Origin: Camarhynchus parvulus
Taxonomy: Eukaryota; Chordata; Aves; Passeriformes; Thraupidae
Assembly (NCBI RefSeq): GCF_901933205.1
Contig: NC_044574.1
Location: forward strand, 5,416,733-5,480,732
Length of the DNA: 64,000 nt
Reading direction: 5' to 3'
Shown here: in pieces, positions 10,692-23,844 of the stretch
Layout: each line of letters starts with the position of its first letter
Position numbering within the stretch: the stretch's first letter is position 1
The notes under the pieces: model-generated
The model's database searches: none
Told to the model about the DNA's origin: nothing
The model's input: only the letters and a program-made list of their open reading frames with translations
Made by a program: the position numbers and the translations under genes

Positions 10692-13674
10692 TTTAAGGAG
10701 CTTGAGGAAGGGTTTTGTGACAGCTAAGTTGCTCCAAGATATTGTGGAGGGAATGTTAATCTTTAGCCCTGGAGTCTAAGTAGGATTGGATCCTTTCCAG
10801 TGCTGTTTGCTGAACTTTTGCTTCCACCTGTGATTGTCATACTGTATATTAGAGGGTCTCATGCTAAGGTCTGACTGGAGCTTCCTTTTGGTATTATACC
10901 CTGACAGCATTTTTTTAATTGCAGTGTGGGGGAAAAATTCATGTCTCTCTTTAACAGCAAAAAGTAGCTTTTTCATCAAAAGATGTCTTTCCAGCACTGA
11001 AGGTAGTAATGGGAAAACTTAACTGACAAAGCCCCTGACTGTCAAATTCTAAAGTGCCAGCTACAAGCAGCTTTGTTCATACAATTCTGTCATCCTGCTA
11101 AGCACTTTGCAATCTTTACTTCTTCTCACATTCTGCAGGCCCCTATTAAATCCATTCTCTGTCTCATGGACTATTGAAAGCCTCTTGGGATGAATTAGAG
11201 CTTCTCAAAGAGGATGGATGGCAAGTTTTACCTCATGGCTCAGCTCACTCTGAACACAAACATTGGCAAAGGAGGTATCCAGGCCATGGCTACCTGTGGC
11301 TGCCCTTTGTCAGTGCCCAAAGCCTGTTGAAGGGCAAATTCTAATTTTAACTGCTCAGGAGTAGTTACATGCTGTACCAGCATCTCTTATTTGTGTAATG
11401 CCATCTCTAACTTGGAATAGGAAACACGTGAGGTGTGTCCTAATGTGCCTTATGAGGCTGGATGTCGTGATGAGACGCAGTGCAGTGCATGTGGGATGTT
11501 GGCAAAGCCAGATGTTAGGAGTGAACACAAAAGCTACCTTTTGGGCATCAGCCATCCCAAATCAGAGGCTTTGTGGATAAAGGAAAGGCTTAAGCACAGC
11601 AAACTACTGCAGAGCTGAGAACATCCTTTTTCCTCACATAAACGCTCATTCAGCACTCTTGCATTCATGCTTCAGCGAGTAGGGACAGAACAAACAGAAA
11701 GGTAAAGTCTGCCGGCTCCGAGAATAAAGTTCTAAGCTTTGTGTTCTTCTTATTTTCTTACAATTTTCTCTTTCCCTGAGCTGAGACAGAAATCTTTCTT
11801 CTCTCCTGGGAGGGGGTGGCCCTGCAAGGGGCAGGACAAGCAGGAGGTACATTTTGGGGAGAGGTTACAGAATCAGCGGCAATTTCAACAACCTGATACA
11901 GACCAAACCTCCCACTGAGCAGCTCTAGCCAGGGAATATAAAGGAGTTTTTGAAGGCAGAGTGAGTGCATGGCTATCAAAGGAGATCATAAAGCCAGTGC
12001 AGAGAGCCAATATGAGCCATGATGCAGGTTCAGAACTGGGTGAGAAACAAAGAAACATCGGTCAATAAAGCACGAGTGCTGGAGTTGCAGGCACCCTCAG
12101 GGTTATATTTTAGGAAAAAGCAATTGCAGAGACTGAAGAGAAAATAAACTCTGATTTCTAAACGCTCACAGATAGCTGATAGCTTGGAGTTTTAGTAGTT
12201 GCTTCCATTACAGCCATCTCATGCAAATACTGCAGGTGAATCATTATCATAATCGCCCGCTTTGGAATACAATCATCTGTGTGGTGTTCCACGTCAGAAA
12301 ATATTAATTCTGTTTGCCTGTTTCTCTCAGTGGTGCCAGATGAAAAACTCCACACTATTTTCTTTATGCGTGACAATAAAAATCAATTGGATTCCACAAT
12401 TGTTCAGAAATAAGGAACTTAAATATTTTAAGAGAAGTTGGTCTAAAATAAGGCCAGGAAAACAATTCTCCCCAGCTGTAATTTCCTGCCTGACTGCACA
12501 ATAATTTTCTACAAACTATCTTCTTCTGTAGATTCAGCTGGAATTCAGGCAGGATGGATTCTATTAGAAAAACACATCCATCTTTAAAACACTTGACATC
12601 AGCCCTGTTCACACAACCCTTGTCAGTTTGGATCAGGCAGGCTGGATGAATTTTAGGGAGCATCTTGTGTTCCCCCAAACAAGGGGAACATGGAAGAAAA
12701 ACTGACTGTGGTGGATGTAGAACTGACAAAACAAACAGGTAAAACAAACCAGCAGAAATAAATCTCTCCACTCAAATCCTTGCCTCAGCCCACAGGCTGG
12801 AATCTTTCATGGAAGTAGTTCTCCATCTTAATTATTTTTCCTGTGATAAATTTCAGGCTTTCATTATTTTTCCAGACTTCAATCTCTTTTTCTTTTTCTT
12901 GGGAAACCTTAAGGGATGAGGTTTTGAGCGCTGCAGTCTTCCTCCTAAAAAATAAAAAAAAAAAAAGAAAAATATATTGACTTAGTAGCCCTTTTTTCTT
13001 TCTTTTCTTTTTCCCACTAGGAATCTTGACAGGACAGATCAATTGAGCCTACTTAAAACCTTTTTAGTTCTAACCATATTATTTTCTGTTCAACTTAACA
13101 GAGACAGGTCTCTGGGCTGCAATCTAAAAACATCAATATGCGTTTCTGACCGACACAGGTGAAAAAAGCACCATTTTTCTTAAATGAGACATATTTTCTG
13201 TCACAGTGCCTAAAAAATTGCATAGTTCAAACTGCTTCTTCTAAATTGTTGAATAGACACCAAGCAGTAAAGTTGTACAATGTGGAAGAGTTTTCAGCTG
13301 TGTTTGTCAAACAGTTCATTGAATTTTACATAAATGTAACTTCTGCAAAGGAATATTGACAAGAAAAATTGAAATAGTTTTGCACACAAACTTCCTCCAT
13401 CTGGATGTATTGTGAAGAAACAGAGCTGAAAAACATTGAGGAAAATGTGTTTTCAAGTGCATTTAGTTAAACTTTAACCAGAACTCTGGTAAAAGTTTAG
13501 TAAGTGCTGAATATGTCAAAGATTAGCATAGTCTTAAGAGGAAGTGTATAAACATACATAAATTTGTCTTATAAAACAAAAATATATACATAGAAAGCAA
13601 ATATTTTCATTTATATACATATAAAAGAATAAAATGTATTTATTTCTTCTTGCGAACATTGACACAATCTGTCT
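10692..13674. other. AT-rich single-copy DNA, no gene seen
   Basis: No gene supported. A minus-strand frame of 135 codons (12364-12771) has no domain or homology I recognise and is within chance expectation. A TATA-like 'gaatataaagga' lies near 11934 and 'caataaagc' near 12063, but with no coding evidence a promoter cannot be called. The octamer ATGCAAAT occurs near 12220 within a non-repetitive stretch. Confidence 0.4.
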
Positions 13675-13808
13675 GGTTTTTTTATTGAACATTTTGTTTG
13701 GGTTTTGGGGTTTTTTTGGTTGGTTGGTATTTTTTTTGTTTGGGTTTGATTGTATTTTTGATTGGTTGGTTGGTTGGTTGGTTGATTGATTGGTTGGTTG
13801 TTTTTTAG
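13675..13808. repeat. T/G-rich tract with (TTGG)n core
   Basis: About 130 bases of T/G-rich low-complexity sequence on the plus strand, including a near-perfect (GGTT)n array at about 13762-13800, interrupted by GATTGATT. Confidence 0.9.
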
Positions 13809-16015
13809 TTTACATTGGAAATAGCTTCCTATGCTCTCTACATGGAATTATAAAGATGCAATTTCTCCTGCATTTGAGTTAAGATGTCCTGGAAGGTGCA
13901 AGAAGATACCCTTGTATTCAGTTACTGCCAGTCCAGTTCCTTCTTTGCATATGGAAATTTCCATATAAGCACCAAGCACTAAAAGACACAATTGGAAATC
14001 AGCAAAAGATTGGAGGGAAAACCAGGAAGGGCAAAGCAGAGGATGAAAGTCACAAGGAAAAGGCAGAGCTGTGTGTAAAAGCAAAGTGCAGGGAAATGAT
14101 GTTGGACTGAACAGCAACAGCAAATGGGAGAGAAAAGGTGACACAGAGAGTGAAGCCCAATGTTTCAGTGTAATTATAGGAGGGAGGCCAAAAAAGCAGC
14201 ACTTTCTCATTTTTAAAATGCAAAATATTCCAAATATTTGCTATTATCAGAATAGAACACAGGGAAGGAGGCAAAACAAAATAGTTGAGATTTGTTTCTA
14301 GATATAAGTCAGTACACTGTTCAAATAAGTGTAAGTCAATATGCTTTTGAATAAGCATAAGTCAAAATTGTTCATAGCTATTTTAAAGAGTTATGCATGT
14401 ATCTGCACGGTAAAATATACAATAAACCTTTTTTCCCTAACAACTGTTACAATGTTTGCATATACAATTCAAGTGCTTCCCCATCCAAATAAGCAATGGC
14501 TTGTTCTCTGGGCTTCAAGAATACATTTAATGATTCACGGGGCAGTCTCCAGCTGGAATATGTTTCTTACACATTAACAAGTTTTTAAAAATAAAAAAAG
14601 GATCATTTAATATATTTGGGGAAAATGAACATTTCAGGCAAGCATTTTCCATACACATGCAGGACTTCAAAAATTTAGATTAAGTGTACATTTTTTGATT
14701 AGGGAGACAATTTTTTTTCTTCTTAGTGATAAAAAGATTATCAAGTTAATAATTACTAGATCTACAATACAATCTTTGATTGGCAGTCTAGTCCAATGAT
14801 TTCCTTGAAAAATGTTCCATGATGAGAATTCCATAGGAAACTCAAATATATCCTGCAGCATTCCCTACCTGCAGCATAAGCAGTAAATGCAGTTATACCA
14901 CTTCTGGAAATAAAATTTTCTAGTCCAGTTTGGGAGGCAGTGAAGTTAGAAGATGGAAGTTTAAAATTCTGTTTAGATAAAGAGAAAACCAAAAAGAAAT
15001 ACAGGAAATAATAGTTGTGATGGCAATTCCTGAAAAGCCTCAATTAAAAGTATTTTAATCACTTCTCCTTTTAAATTGCAATTGCTTTAATGTGTTTTTA
15101 TGTTGTTTTCAAGATGCTGTGAGCTCAAGCTAATTGGGAGGCTCCACAAAAGGAGGAATATTTGGAAGGATACTCTTGAAAAGAGGCCACTCAAATGAAG
15201 AGAAAATAAATGCTTTCAAAATTAATCTGGTATATGAAACACCAGACAAATGGATATTGCTTCATGGCTTTCTCACTTGCTGGGTGTCTTTTAGCAACCT
15301 TTAATTGATATGATTTCCAGGAAAAAACAGCTGATAATGTTATGAAAATAGGGGATCTTTCGTGTGCCTCAAAGCTGACAGTCAAGATCAGCAATGCTGA
15401 AAACCTTAAAAAAGAAAGGATAGCTTGGATTTCTTTATCTAAAGGAAATTCTGGGGACTCACATCTCTTTGTGACTCTTTCTCACCTTTGGGTCCCAAAG
15501 ACCTCCCATATCATGGGGAAAATGACACACATCTTATCCCACAACAGATTTCTGAGAATAATCCTATTGAAACAGGAGGGTTGCTTGAAAACTGTGGTGA
15601 TGGTTTACCGGCTGGTGAGGGGTGGTGGGGCTGAACTCCTCCTCAGCTGAACTGCTCCTCATCTGCCTGCCTGGGAGGATTTAATGTCCTCAGAAGGCAT
15701 TTGCTTGCTATGAGAAATCTCCATCTGAAACATGAGCTTTGTGCTTCTTGCTTTCACTTCCTGAGACCTCTTCTCAGTTCTCCCAGCCTGGAGATCCATC
15801 TTTCCCTCATCTCTGTGACTGGGAGATAGCGATGAAGAGGAAAGGCTGGTGTGGGAAACTTCACTTTGCAGTCCCTGACTTTGCAGAACTGTGGTGTTTG
15901 TCTGTTTATTGCCATGTGACATTCTGCTAATGTCATTCTGCTAATGTCATTCTATTCACTTCATTCCAAAAGTCAAAATTCTTCAAAAGTCAATAGCTAG
16001 ATGCTTTGGACTTCC
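13809..16015. other. AT-rich single-copy DNA, no gene seen
   Basis: No gene or transposon recognised. Minor local duplications are visible: a 'aataag(t/c)(g/a)taagtcaa' motif repeated near 14325-14363, and a 14-bp unit 'attctgctaatgtc' repeated about 2.4 times from 15921. Confidence 0.4.
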
Positions 16016-16100
16016 TTTTATTTTATTTTATTTTATTTTATTTTATTTTATTTTATTTTATTTTATTTTATTTTATTTATTATTATTATTTTTTTACTTT
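16016..16100. repeat. (TTTTA)n microsatellite
   Basis: Roughly a dozen perfect TTTTA pentamers from 16016 to about 16080, followed by a short TTA stretch and a T run. Such arrays are length-polymorphic in vertebrates. Confidence 0.95.
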
Positions 16101-19100
16101 ATTTTATGATTGTTTCTCATTACTATTGAAACCAACAGCAGATTAAAGACAGAATGAGGCCTGGAAGTCCTAAAACACAAAGCTACGTAAGGAACAGAGC
16201 ATCCGCTTGAGTCAAAACCTGAAGCTGTGTAATTTTTCTCACAAGGCACTAAGATGCCAAAACCACTCATATCAAAGCTATATTTTGGTCAAACAGAACA
16301 AGCATTCCCCATTTATCAGGAGTTGAGGCTGGGAAATTATTTGTCACTCTCTCCAGTGCTCCCTAAGCACTGTCAACTTTCCATACTTTGCTGTAAAACC
16401 TTTCCTTTCTTAAATGATGTTTGAAAGGTTGGTAAAGGCAGCTTTTTCTTTTTGATGTATAATTGCATATTATTAATATATTGTGCATCATCCCAAGCAG
16501 TTGAAAAAGTACAAAATCCCACTGCTTGTAAGGCCATTAAGGGGGAAAACAGAGAAAAAAAAGAAAAAAGAAAGAGTTGTTAACTGCTGTTGTGAACAGA
16601 TAATTTAAGATAATTTATGCTCTACTTCAAGATTAGATGATAGCTGTATGCAGCAGACACACACCTAACCTGTACAGAGTGTGAAAGTTAACATACCTAT
16701 TCAGTTTCACCATGGGAATTGAAGTTACATCACCCACATTCCAGAAAAGTATTTGGATTATTGAGTTATTTTTACATCACTGTCATTTGATCTCATCCCA
16801 GATTATGCTAAGAGCCCAGTTTTGATGAAATCAGTACCCTCAAAAACATTTAGGCTTTTGGGACTGACATTTTCAGAGAAGAAAAAGTCCTTTCATCAAA
16901 AAGCTCCTCAGCTGGAGAACAAAAGCAAGAAGAGCTGTTGCTTGCAAGGCTCCAGACTACACGATATTGAAAATCTCCTACTTGAACTTGGTAAAATCTG
17001 TACCAGCTCCAGCTGCAACAGCTGCTGTTAAAAGACAACCTCACTGAGGATGGAGAGTGCATTTCTGGGGAGAGTACCCAAAATGAAGGGTTCTCTGAGG
17101 TCATTAAGAATGTTTCTCTGATGACTGTCACTTCCAACAGTTCCAAATTCTTCAAACCATTGCTGGAATAGAGTTCACAGTGAATTTGGGGAAAATTCTC
17201 CAGCTATACATCAATAAAGCATGTATTTACAAACTAGGAGTGAATGCTGTCCCCTGTGATGGCACTGAAGGATCATTTTTATTGGAAATCACAGCATCAA
17301 TTTAAAATGGATTACTTTTTTTTTTTTTTTGAGAAGGATGAATCATAGCCAATTTCACTGTTCCATCTACAACTCCTTGTGATTCATCCAGCCCAAATTT
17401 AAAAAGCACTATATGTCTGGCTTGGAGGCAGTCAGTCAGCCTTCCTTTTGTGATCAAAAGAGAAATATACATGCTTTCAGAGCACAGTTTATCTGACCTA
17501 TTTTAGATGTTCACTTCTGATTGAGATGAATCAAACCCCAGTTTCCACTAACTACCCTGACTGTCAGAGCTCTGTTGCCTGTAACAGGAACATGAGTGAG
17601 TTGCTCTGATGTTGGTACTCACCAACAAGATGAAGCCAAATATATACCCTAAGTCTGGAGAAGAATCTCTGTGAACCCCAAGTGACCTGCAGAGCAGGTC
17701 TTGAGGAATGGCTGTCCAAAATGAGGCACCAATCTAACACACTGCCAGGAGCTCTCTCCAAGGATTTTAGGTTCTTGTACATTGAACTGTAAAGAATTAC
17801 TTGTAAAACCATAACACTCCAATTGAATCAGAAAGGAAATAAGGATATCTTTACTCTCCTCAGTCTTCTTCATCTAACGTCATGAAGATCAGGGGAATTG
17901 ACAAAACTCTTTGCTTTTCCTTTGCTCCTTCTCCCTATGTCACAATTTGCAGAGGAAGGAAATGTCCTAAAGGGAGATGTGCTGTGCTTTGATTAAATTC
18001 ACCAAAATAATTAATTAAGGTGACCATGAAAACAATTGAGGAATTAATTCTTTGTTTCGTCACTAAGTCATGTAATGACCTCTTGCAGGGGTAAGTGCTA
18101 ACCAAACTTGGTTTGGTGACATCAGGACAGTGAGCGGAGAATCTTCTATTTGAGGCTCTGTAAAGAATTTTGCTAATGAGTTTTAATCAGATGTAACACA
18201 AGTTTCAACCATGATATGTTTTTGTTGTATTTATACTGAATGAAAAATTAGTGCAAAAATCACAGTTTCTCAACACAAATATAAATTACAATGTACATGC
18301 GTGAGTGAGAAAATTTAATCATGTCTAAGGGTTAGGTCAATATTATTGAGAAAGTAAAGGATATTTTATTGTCCAGATTTAAAAGACTTCCTGGTTCCAT
18401 GGTGTATATACACAGCTTGAAGGTGACAGGAATATTGTCCTAAGAAATAATTAGAGCAAAAAATCAAGCAATCTCTAAGGGCCTAGCAATTAACTAGGTG
18501 ATCATATCACAGTGGCAACACACCACTAATTTGGACTACTTCCATCCTAATAGGGCAACCAAGGGATTTAAGTGCCAGATAAAAACACTAACCAGGGAGT
18601 ATGATCAAGAAGGTTGTTAGGTGTATTTTTTTCCAAGACACATAGCACAATTAACAGTGTTAAAAACATTAGTTCTGCACAGGATCTGCATCTTCAAAAA
18701 GAAAATTAGAGGAGAGTTAAAATGAACTTTCAATGAGGACAACTTCAGATATCAGAACGCATAAGGGTGAGAAATAATGAGATGTTTGTGAGAAGGAGAA
18801 AAGTACTAAAAACACTTGTAGGCTTGTGGGTAATCTAAAGACCTAAAGAATGCAAAGTGTGATGCTGCGCGAAGTGACTGAGCCAGAGGCATGACTGTGA
18901 CTGCAGCAGGCACAAAAATGGACTGAATCAGACTGTAAACATTCTCAGAGCAATAGAGAATCTCTTACTGAGGGAATCAAATGGATTATTAACTTAAATA
19001 CTGAAGTCCCTCATGCAGTGATGCTGTCCAATTTAAACCCATAATAGTCAAGAAATCAGAAAATTGTGGTAAATAAACAGAAGAGCTGATCTGACTGGAG

Positions 19101-22100
19101 TGGAGGAGTTGTTTTGACAGCAGTTGGAGCAGTGACTGAGGTTAGTATTCACAATGGAGGAGCTGCTTCTCAGCTATGAATTTCTCCCCCAGAACAAGTA
19201 ACTGGCTCAGAGACATAAACAAATTTTATGCAGTGGAACAGTGCTCCCTCTTTGAGCAGTAAAAAGCTCCTGTTCAACCAATGTAATTGTTTTCAACACC
19301 TAAACATAACCTACACAGTCTTGAGGGTTTGAACCCACAGGAGGTGAACACTGGGGCTTGATTTGTTTGTCATCAGCAGTTCTCCTTTCTATGAAAAGTC
19401 ACAGGCTGCATCTGCAGACACCAGCCTGGTGCTGCTGGAGGAGCATAAGGACATTGCTTTTCACCCCTGAAATCCCATCTCTACCTTGTAGGTATTCTCC
19501 TTGCTCATCACCAGGCTTCTCTGTGTGGAGTGGTCACCCGATTTTCCCTTTGCAATCAGGAGACAAAAACACATAAAATACACATCTCCAGGGTGCATTT
19601 CAGCTGAGAAAATCCCCATGTCTGGTACTAGCAGAGTCTGTTTCCTTCTGCTGCAAAACTGTGTTGGCTTGACCATAAGGAGCCTTCCCATTGTGTAGAA
19701 ACTGACTTTTGTTGTGGGAGTGACCACAGAAGGAGCAGAACATTCCATGGGGTTCCCTGGAGTATTCCCAGCTACAGGGGCAGGGGGGACATACAGGCAG
19801 CCCAAACTCAGGGTGAAGTTACATTGCTCACAAATATATTGTGGATACAAGTTCCTCATAGGATGTTTTATCAGCCCTGGGAACAGGGGAAGAAAAGAGG
19901 TTGATCTTCAGTAATTTCCACTAAATTTGCATTTCTTTGCAATGCTAAGGCATTGTATAGCCATTCTGAGATTTGTCTGATAAAGCCACTATATGATGTT
20001 CACTAACAAAATTTGCTTCAAGATTGATCTTTTCATACCACTTTTTTATAGGGAATTGGAATCTGCTGCTAACATACCTGCTTGATCTTTTGCGTGCTAG
20101 TGGCTGGGGGTAAAAATAAAGAGCATATTTCTATTTATCTGATCATTTTAGTTATATCCAGTGAAGCTTTCAGCTTCACTAGATATGTCCATATGCTCTC
20201 TCCATTGTGCTTCCTTTTTTTAACTGAAGTCCAAATTTCTCTTGCAGTCAATCTTGCTTTTTCTTCCACCCATATGATTAATTTTTCTTCTAATAAAAAT
20301 AGTTATGGCTTTTCTTTTTTTTTTCCCAGCAGTAAAAATAACTAACTAAATAAAATGAAGAGAAGAAACAGTAAAAGCCAATGATCACAAAAGCCAAGTG
20401 TCTCCTGTCTTGCTGAAAGGAAGGGAGGAAGATTGTTCTTTAATCCAAACTTCATGACACTCTGTTAACATTCTAGCTGTGAGGCAAATGTTCCCTGATG
20501 AGCAATTAGCAAAAAATCTGAGACTTGAAGCCTTAAATCATACTTGTCTCTGATCTGCAGGGTTGAGAAGTGTGTCAGGGCATCAGAAGCTGCAGACACC
20601 ACCTTAATGAGATCTCCTGGTTAACTGTAAAACTTCTTTGAAGAGCAAGTTTGATCCCAGGGTGTGCTGGGAGCCTCCTGAACAAGCTTCATTCCCATCA
20701 AGCCAGCACTCCTCAAGGATCCTCAATCCCCTTCACACACAGAAAAGTGGCTGATGGAAGGGTCCTTCCTTTACCCCTGACAGGAGCATATGCAATGATG
20801 ACAATTTTTGTCACATTTCTGTCTACTCTCTTCTCAAAAAATGAGAGTCTCTTTCTCATTCTGGGCAATCCACACTGGTCACCAACTGAATTTGTCATCA
20901 GCAAAAATTTCCTATTACCTTCAGTATTCCTTTGAGCAAGGAACCTAAACTGATTGTTTTTCATCCAAGGTGCTCCCTGTTCTCTTTGCAATGATTTTTT
21001 GTTTTGTATAGATTGCACAACAAATAGTACAAAGACTCCTGGGGTTATACATGTTGAGAGCCTAATGAATGGAAAGAAGAAATTGAAGAATAGAACTACA
21101 CAGCAGCATCCAAAAACTGGTACAGAACCTTGTTTTTAAAAAAAAAATAAAGAAAATAAGAATTTAGTTGATTGGATCACTGCAGAGATGCCATGAAGAC
21201 ATTAACCCAAGCAAGTGATGACTTAATTGCTTGAAATTAATGGACTAGTTTCTATTTAAGCATGCCTTTCTGTAAAAAAATAACCAAGCAATAAGAAGAA
21301 AACACCCAAATGAAATCATCAAGCCAAATATAAAACAGGAAAATTAGAATTAGAATTAGATATTTAGGGAAAATTAAAGGATGATTCAAAGCTGACCTAG
21401 GTGTATGCACTGTCTTTATGCCAACATTAAAGTGGTTTTAAACAGCTGTAAACTCAATCATGTATTTAGAAAACAGAGCTGCTTGTGCAACAACTGCCCT
21501 CCAAAAATGTGTTCCAAGGACTGACAGAGCTAGAGCTAAATAAATTCACAGGCTGCATGAATAGATTGAATTTTGAACTTTAATTGATGTCTCATGTCAT
21601 TTGGATCTCTTAGAGATAGAAAAAACCCAATATATATAGACCAAGTTGCCACAGGAGTGTTTCTACAAACTACAGTTTAGGATGGCATCTCAAAACAGCT
21701 CAGCCATTAGACAGCAACTAGAAATTAGGTACAGAAAAAAAAATCAAATTATTCAGGTTCTCTTCTCTGTAAAGCTCACACCTGTTTTCTTTTCTAGGCA
21801 AAAGAAACAATCCACAAATCAATGTTACCCTGATTTAAAAGTACAACTTCCATTGATTGCAGAATACAAATATCTGTATTGATTATTCTACCTCCCAATC
21901 CTCCTTGCATTTCAAACCTTGTCCACCTCTGTGTACCTTTCAAACCTGAATACATGTTGCCTAATTAGCTGGTCAGAGAAGTAAGTTGCATCTGATGAAA
22001 ATTTTATCCTTCTTCTTCTGTGCCATTTACCTTTGACCTGACACCTGAATTCTGTCCCACTTTGAGGGAGGGAACAGGCTGGGGAGCAGAAGAAATCTGA

Positions 22101-22298
22101 CATTTCAAATCATCTGCAATAAACAGCAATGTAGGTATAAATTAGATGTGTTTCTTCCCTTCAAATAAAGTGGAAACGAGGGTGAAAAAGTTACTGTCAA
22201 TTTAAAACATAGCTCTGAGTTACTATAAAGTGGAATATAATATCTCCACATACCAGGAAAGTGGTAGATTGACATAGACGTAGACTGGACAAAACTCA
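16101..22298. other. Long AT-rich single-copy stretch, no gene supported
   Basis: Nothing here is recognised as coding, RNA or a transposon with confidence. The longest frame is 132 codons on the minus strand (19461-19859), in a locally less AT-rich patch and with no motif I can name. Short A/T runs occur near 17317 and 21127. Confidence 0.4.
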
Positions 22299-22815
22299 TA
22301 GAATCATAGAATGATTTCAGTTGGAAGAGACCTTAAAGGTCATCTAGTTCCAACTAGATGATGAGAGTGAGAAGGTACCTTTAAAAATTTGAAGATTAAA
22401 CAGTTTAAAGCCATTATTGCTTGAATTGTCCCTCTGTGCCCTTGTCCAAAGTCCATCTGCAGTCTCTTGGGGCACCTTTAGGCCCTGGAAGGTGTCAGAA
22501 TGTCCCCTTGGAGCCTTCTCCAGGTGAACACCCCCAGCTCTCCCAGCCTGTCTCCATAGCAGAGGGGCTCCAGCCCTCTGAACATCTTCCTGTTCTCCTC
22601 TGGACTGGCTCCAACAGCTCCAGGTCCTCCTTGTGTGGGGGACCCCAGATCTGGACCCAGCTCTGCAGGTGGGGCCTCACCTGAGCAGAGCAGAGAGGCA
22701 GAATCCCCTTCCTTGACCTGCCCACGCTGCCTTGGCTGCAGCCCAGGGCATGGTTGGTTTCTGAGCTCCCTCTGCACTTCCCTGGGTCATGTTGAGCTTC
22801 TTCTCAACCAATTTC
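22299..22815 (-). mobile_element. CR1 LINE, 5'-truncated, minus strand
   Basis: The left end shows the reverse complement of the CR1 3' terminus (a doubled 'atagaatcatagaatg', then 'ttggaagagaccttaaaggtcatctag'). The body continues to the right with typical CR1 phrases, such as 'cagcctgtctccatagcagaggggctccag' (in two parts) and 'ggacccagctctgcaggtggggcctcac'. Part of the 3' region between about 22355 and 22420 appears deleted or diverged. Small open frames over this segment are shadows of the element. Confidence 0.85.
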
Positions 22816-23412
22816 CATCAGATGTCAATCATTCTGATTTAAGTGGTACCTTGCAAGTTGTTCATTTTATTGTTATGCTTATACTCAATAAATTCTAGCA
22901 GCTAATTAAGTCATCAATTTCAGCATTGCTACCTGTCCCTTGTTGGCCTTGGGGTCCTGACAGGGAAATGTTCTGTATTTGGGGGAATTGGAGAGTGCAG
23001 GGGGGAAGATGTAGAGAAACAGCACATCCAGGTTTTTGTTCAGCAGCAGTTTATGGATACTGTAAAAGAAAACAATCTCAATCTCTCTTCTATCTTTTTT
23101 TTTTAGCAGTTAGTCTCTTCTTTCATTATTTAGAATTGGAGTATTCTGAAAATCACTAGAAATGGAAACTGCGCATAAAACTCTTTTTACAATTCTTTCA
23201 TGAGAGAAAAATGTCATCCTGTTGTACAGAGTTTTCATGGGCAAATCATTTTTGCCGGAAACAAATAGGATTTTTCAGTTTTAAAAGATCCAGGTGAAGT
23301 AGATCTGCATCAGCTCCACTCAGGATGTGAGATCAGAGTTAATGGCTACCTTAGGTAAAAAGGGAGTTGAATCTGAACACAAATATTGGGGGATTCCAAG
23401 TCCAAAATAGGG
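22816..23412. other. Single-copy spacer
   Basis: Short AT-rich spacer between a CR1 and an LTR. A T run lies at about 23094-23104. No gene seen. Confidence 0.4.
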
Positions 23413-23844
23413 ACTTTCTTGTGGCATTCACGTTCTCTGGAAAAATCCCTTCACCCAGGATTTTCTCCTGGGAAGCTGAGAAGCCTCAGAGAAAAGGAAA
23501 ATAATTCTTATCTCATTTGCTTCTCCTCTGTTTTGGTAATGTGGAATGTGTTTGGAGATTGTTTACCCACAGGTGATTGTTTCATTGCATTCTGCTGTGA
23601 GTTGTTTTCACTCTTTGGTCAATCAGGGCCAACCTGTGTCAGGACTCTGGAGAGAGTCACGAGTTTTCATTATTAGCTTTTTAGCATTCTGTAAGTATCC
23701 TTTCTGTATTCTTTAGTATAGTTTAGTATAGCATTCTTTAATATGATATAGTATAATAAAATAATAAATTAACCTTCTGAGAACATGGAGTCAGATTCAT
23801 CACTCCTCCCTGCCACGGGGGTCACCTGCAAATACAATACTTTC
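23413..23844 (+). mobile_element. Solo LTR with target-site duplication (copy 1 of an inverted pair)
   Basis: The LTR occupies 23419-23838 (420 bases). It is flanked by the direct repeat 'actttc' at 23413-23418 and 23839-23844, which I read as the target-site duplication. Internal landmarks are a palindromic 'caggattttctcctggg', 'ccaatcag'-like and 'gtcaatcagggcc' boxes, a stretch of 'tagtatag' repeats, and 'aataataaattaa' as the polyadenylation region. A second copy lies at 36261-36677 in opposite orientation. I recognise it as an abundant passerine LTR family. No internal viral genes are present. Confidence 0.85.

Noticed and set aside
11930..12070. TATA-like box and AATAAA-like site suggesting a small transcription unit or LTR
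   Set aside because: The two words are common in AT-rich DNA. No LTR family or coding frame was recognised around them.
12364..12771. 135-codon minus-strand frame with a hydrophobic start resembling a signal peptide
   Set aside because: No family motif, no splice context, and ordinary AT-rich composition. Most likely chance.
16016..16080. Regularly spaced repeat as a possible CRISPR-like array
   Set aside because: It is a simple pentanucleotide microsatellite with no spacers, and the DNA is vertebrate.
22421..22777. Overlapping plus- and minus-strand frames of 76-99 codons
   Set aside because: They lie inside a minus-strand CR1 LINE and are translations of its untranslated 3' region.
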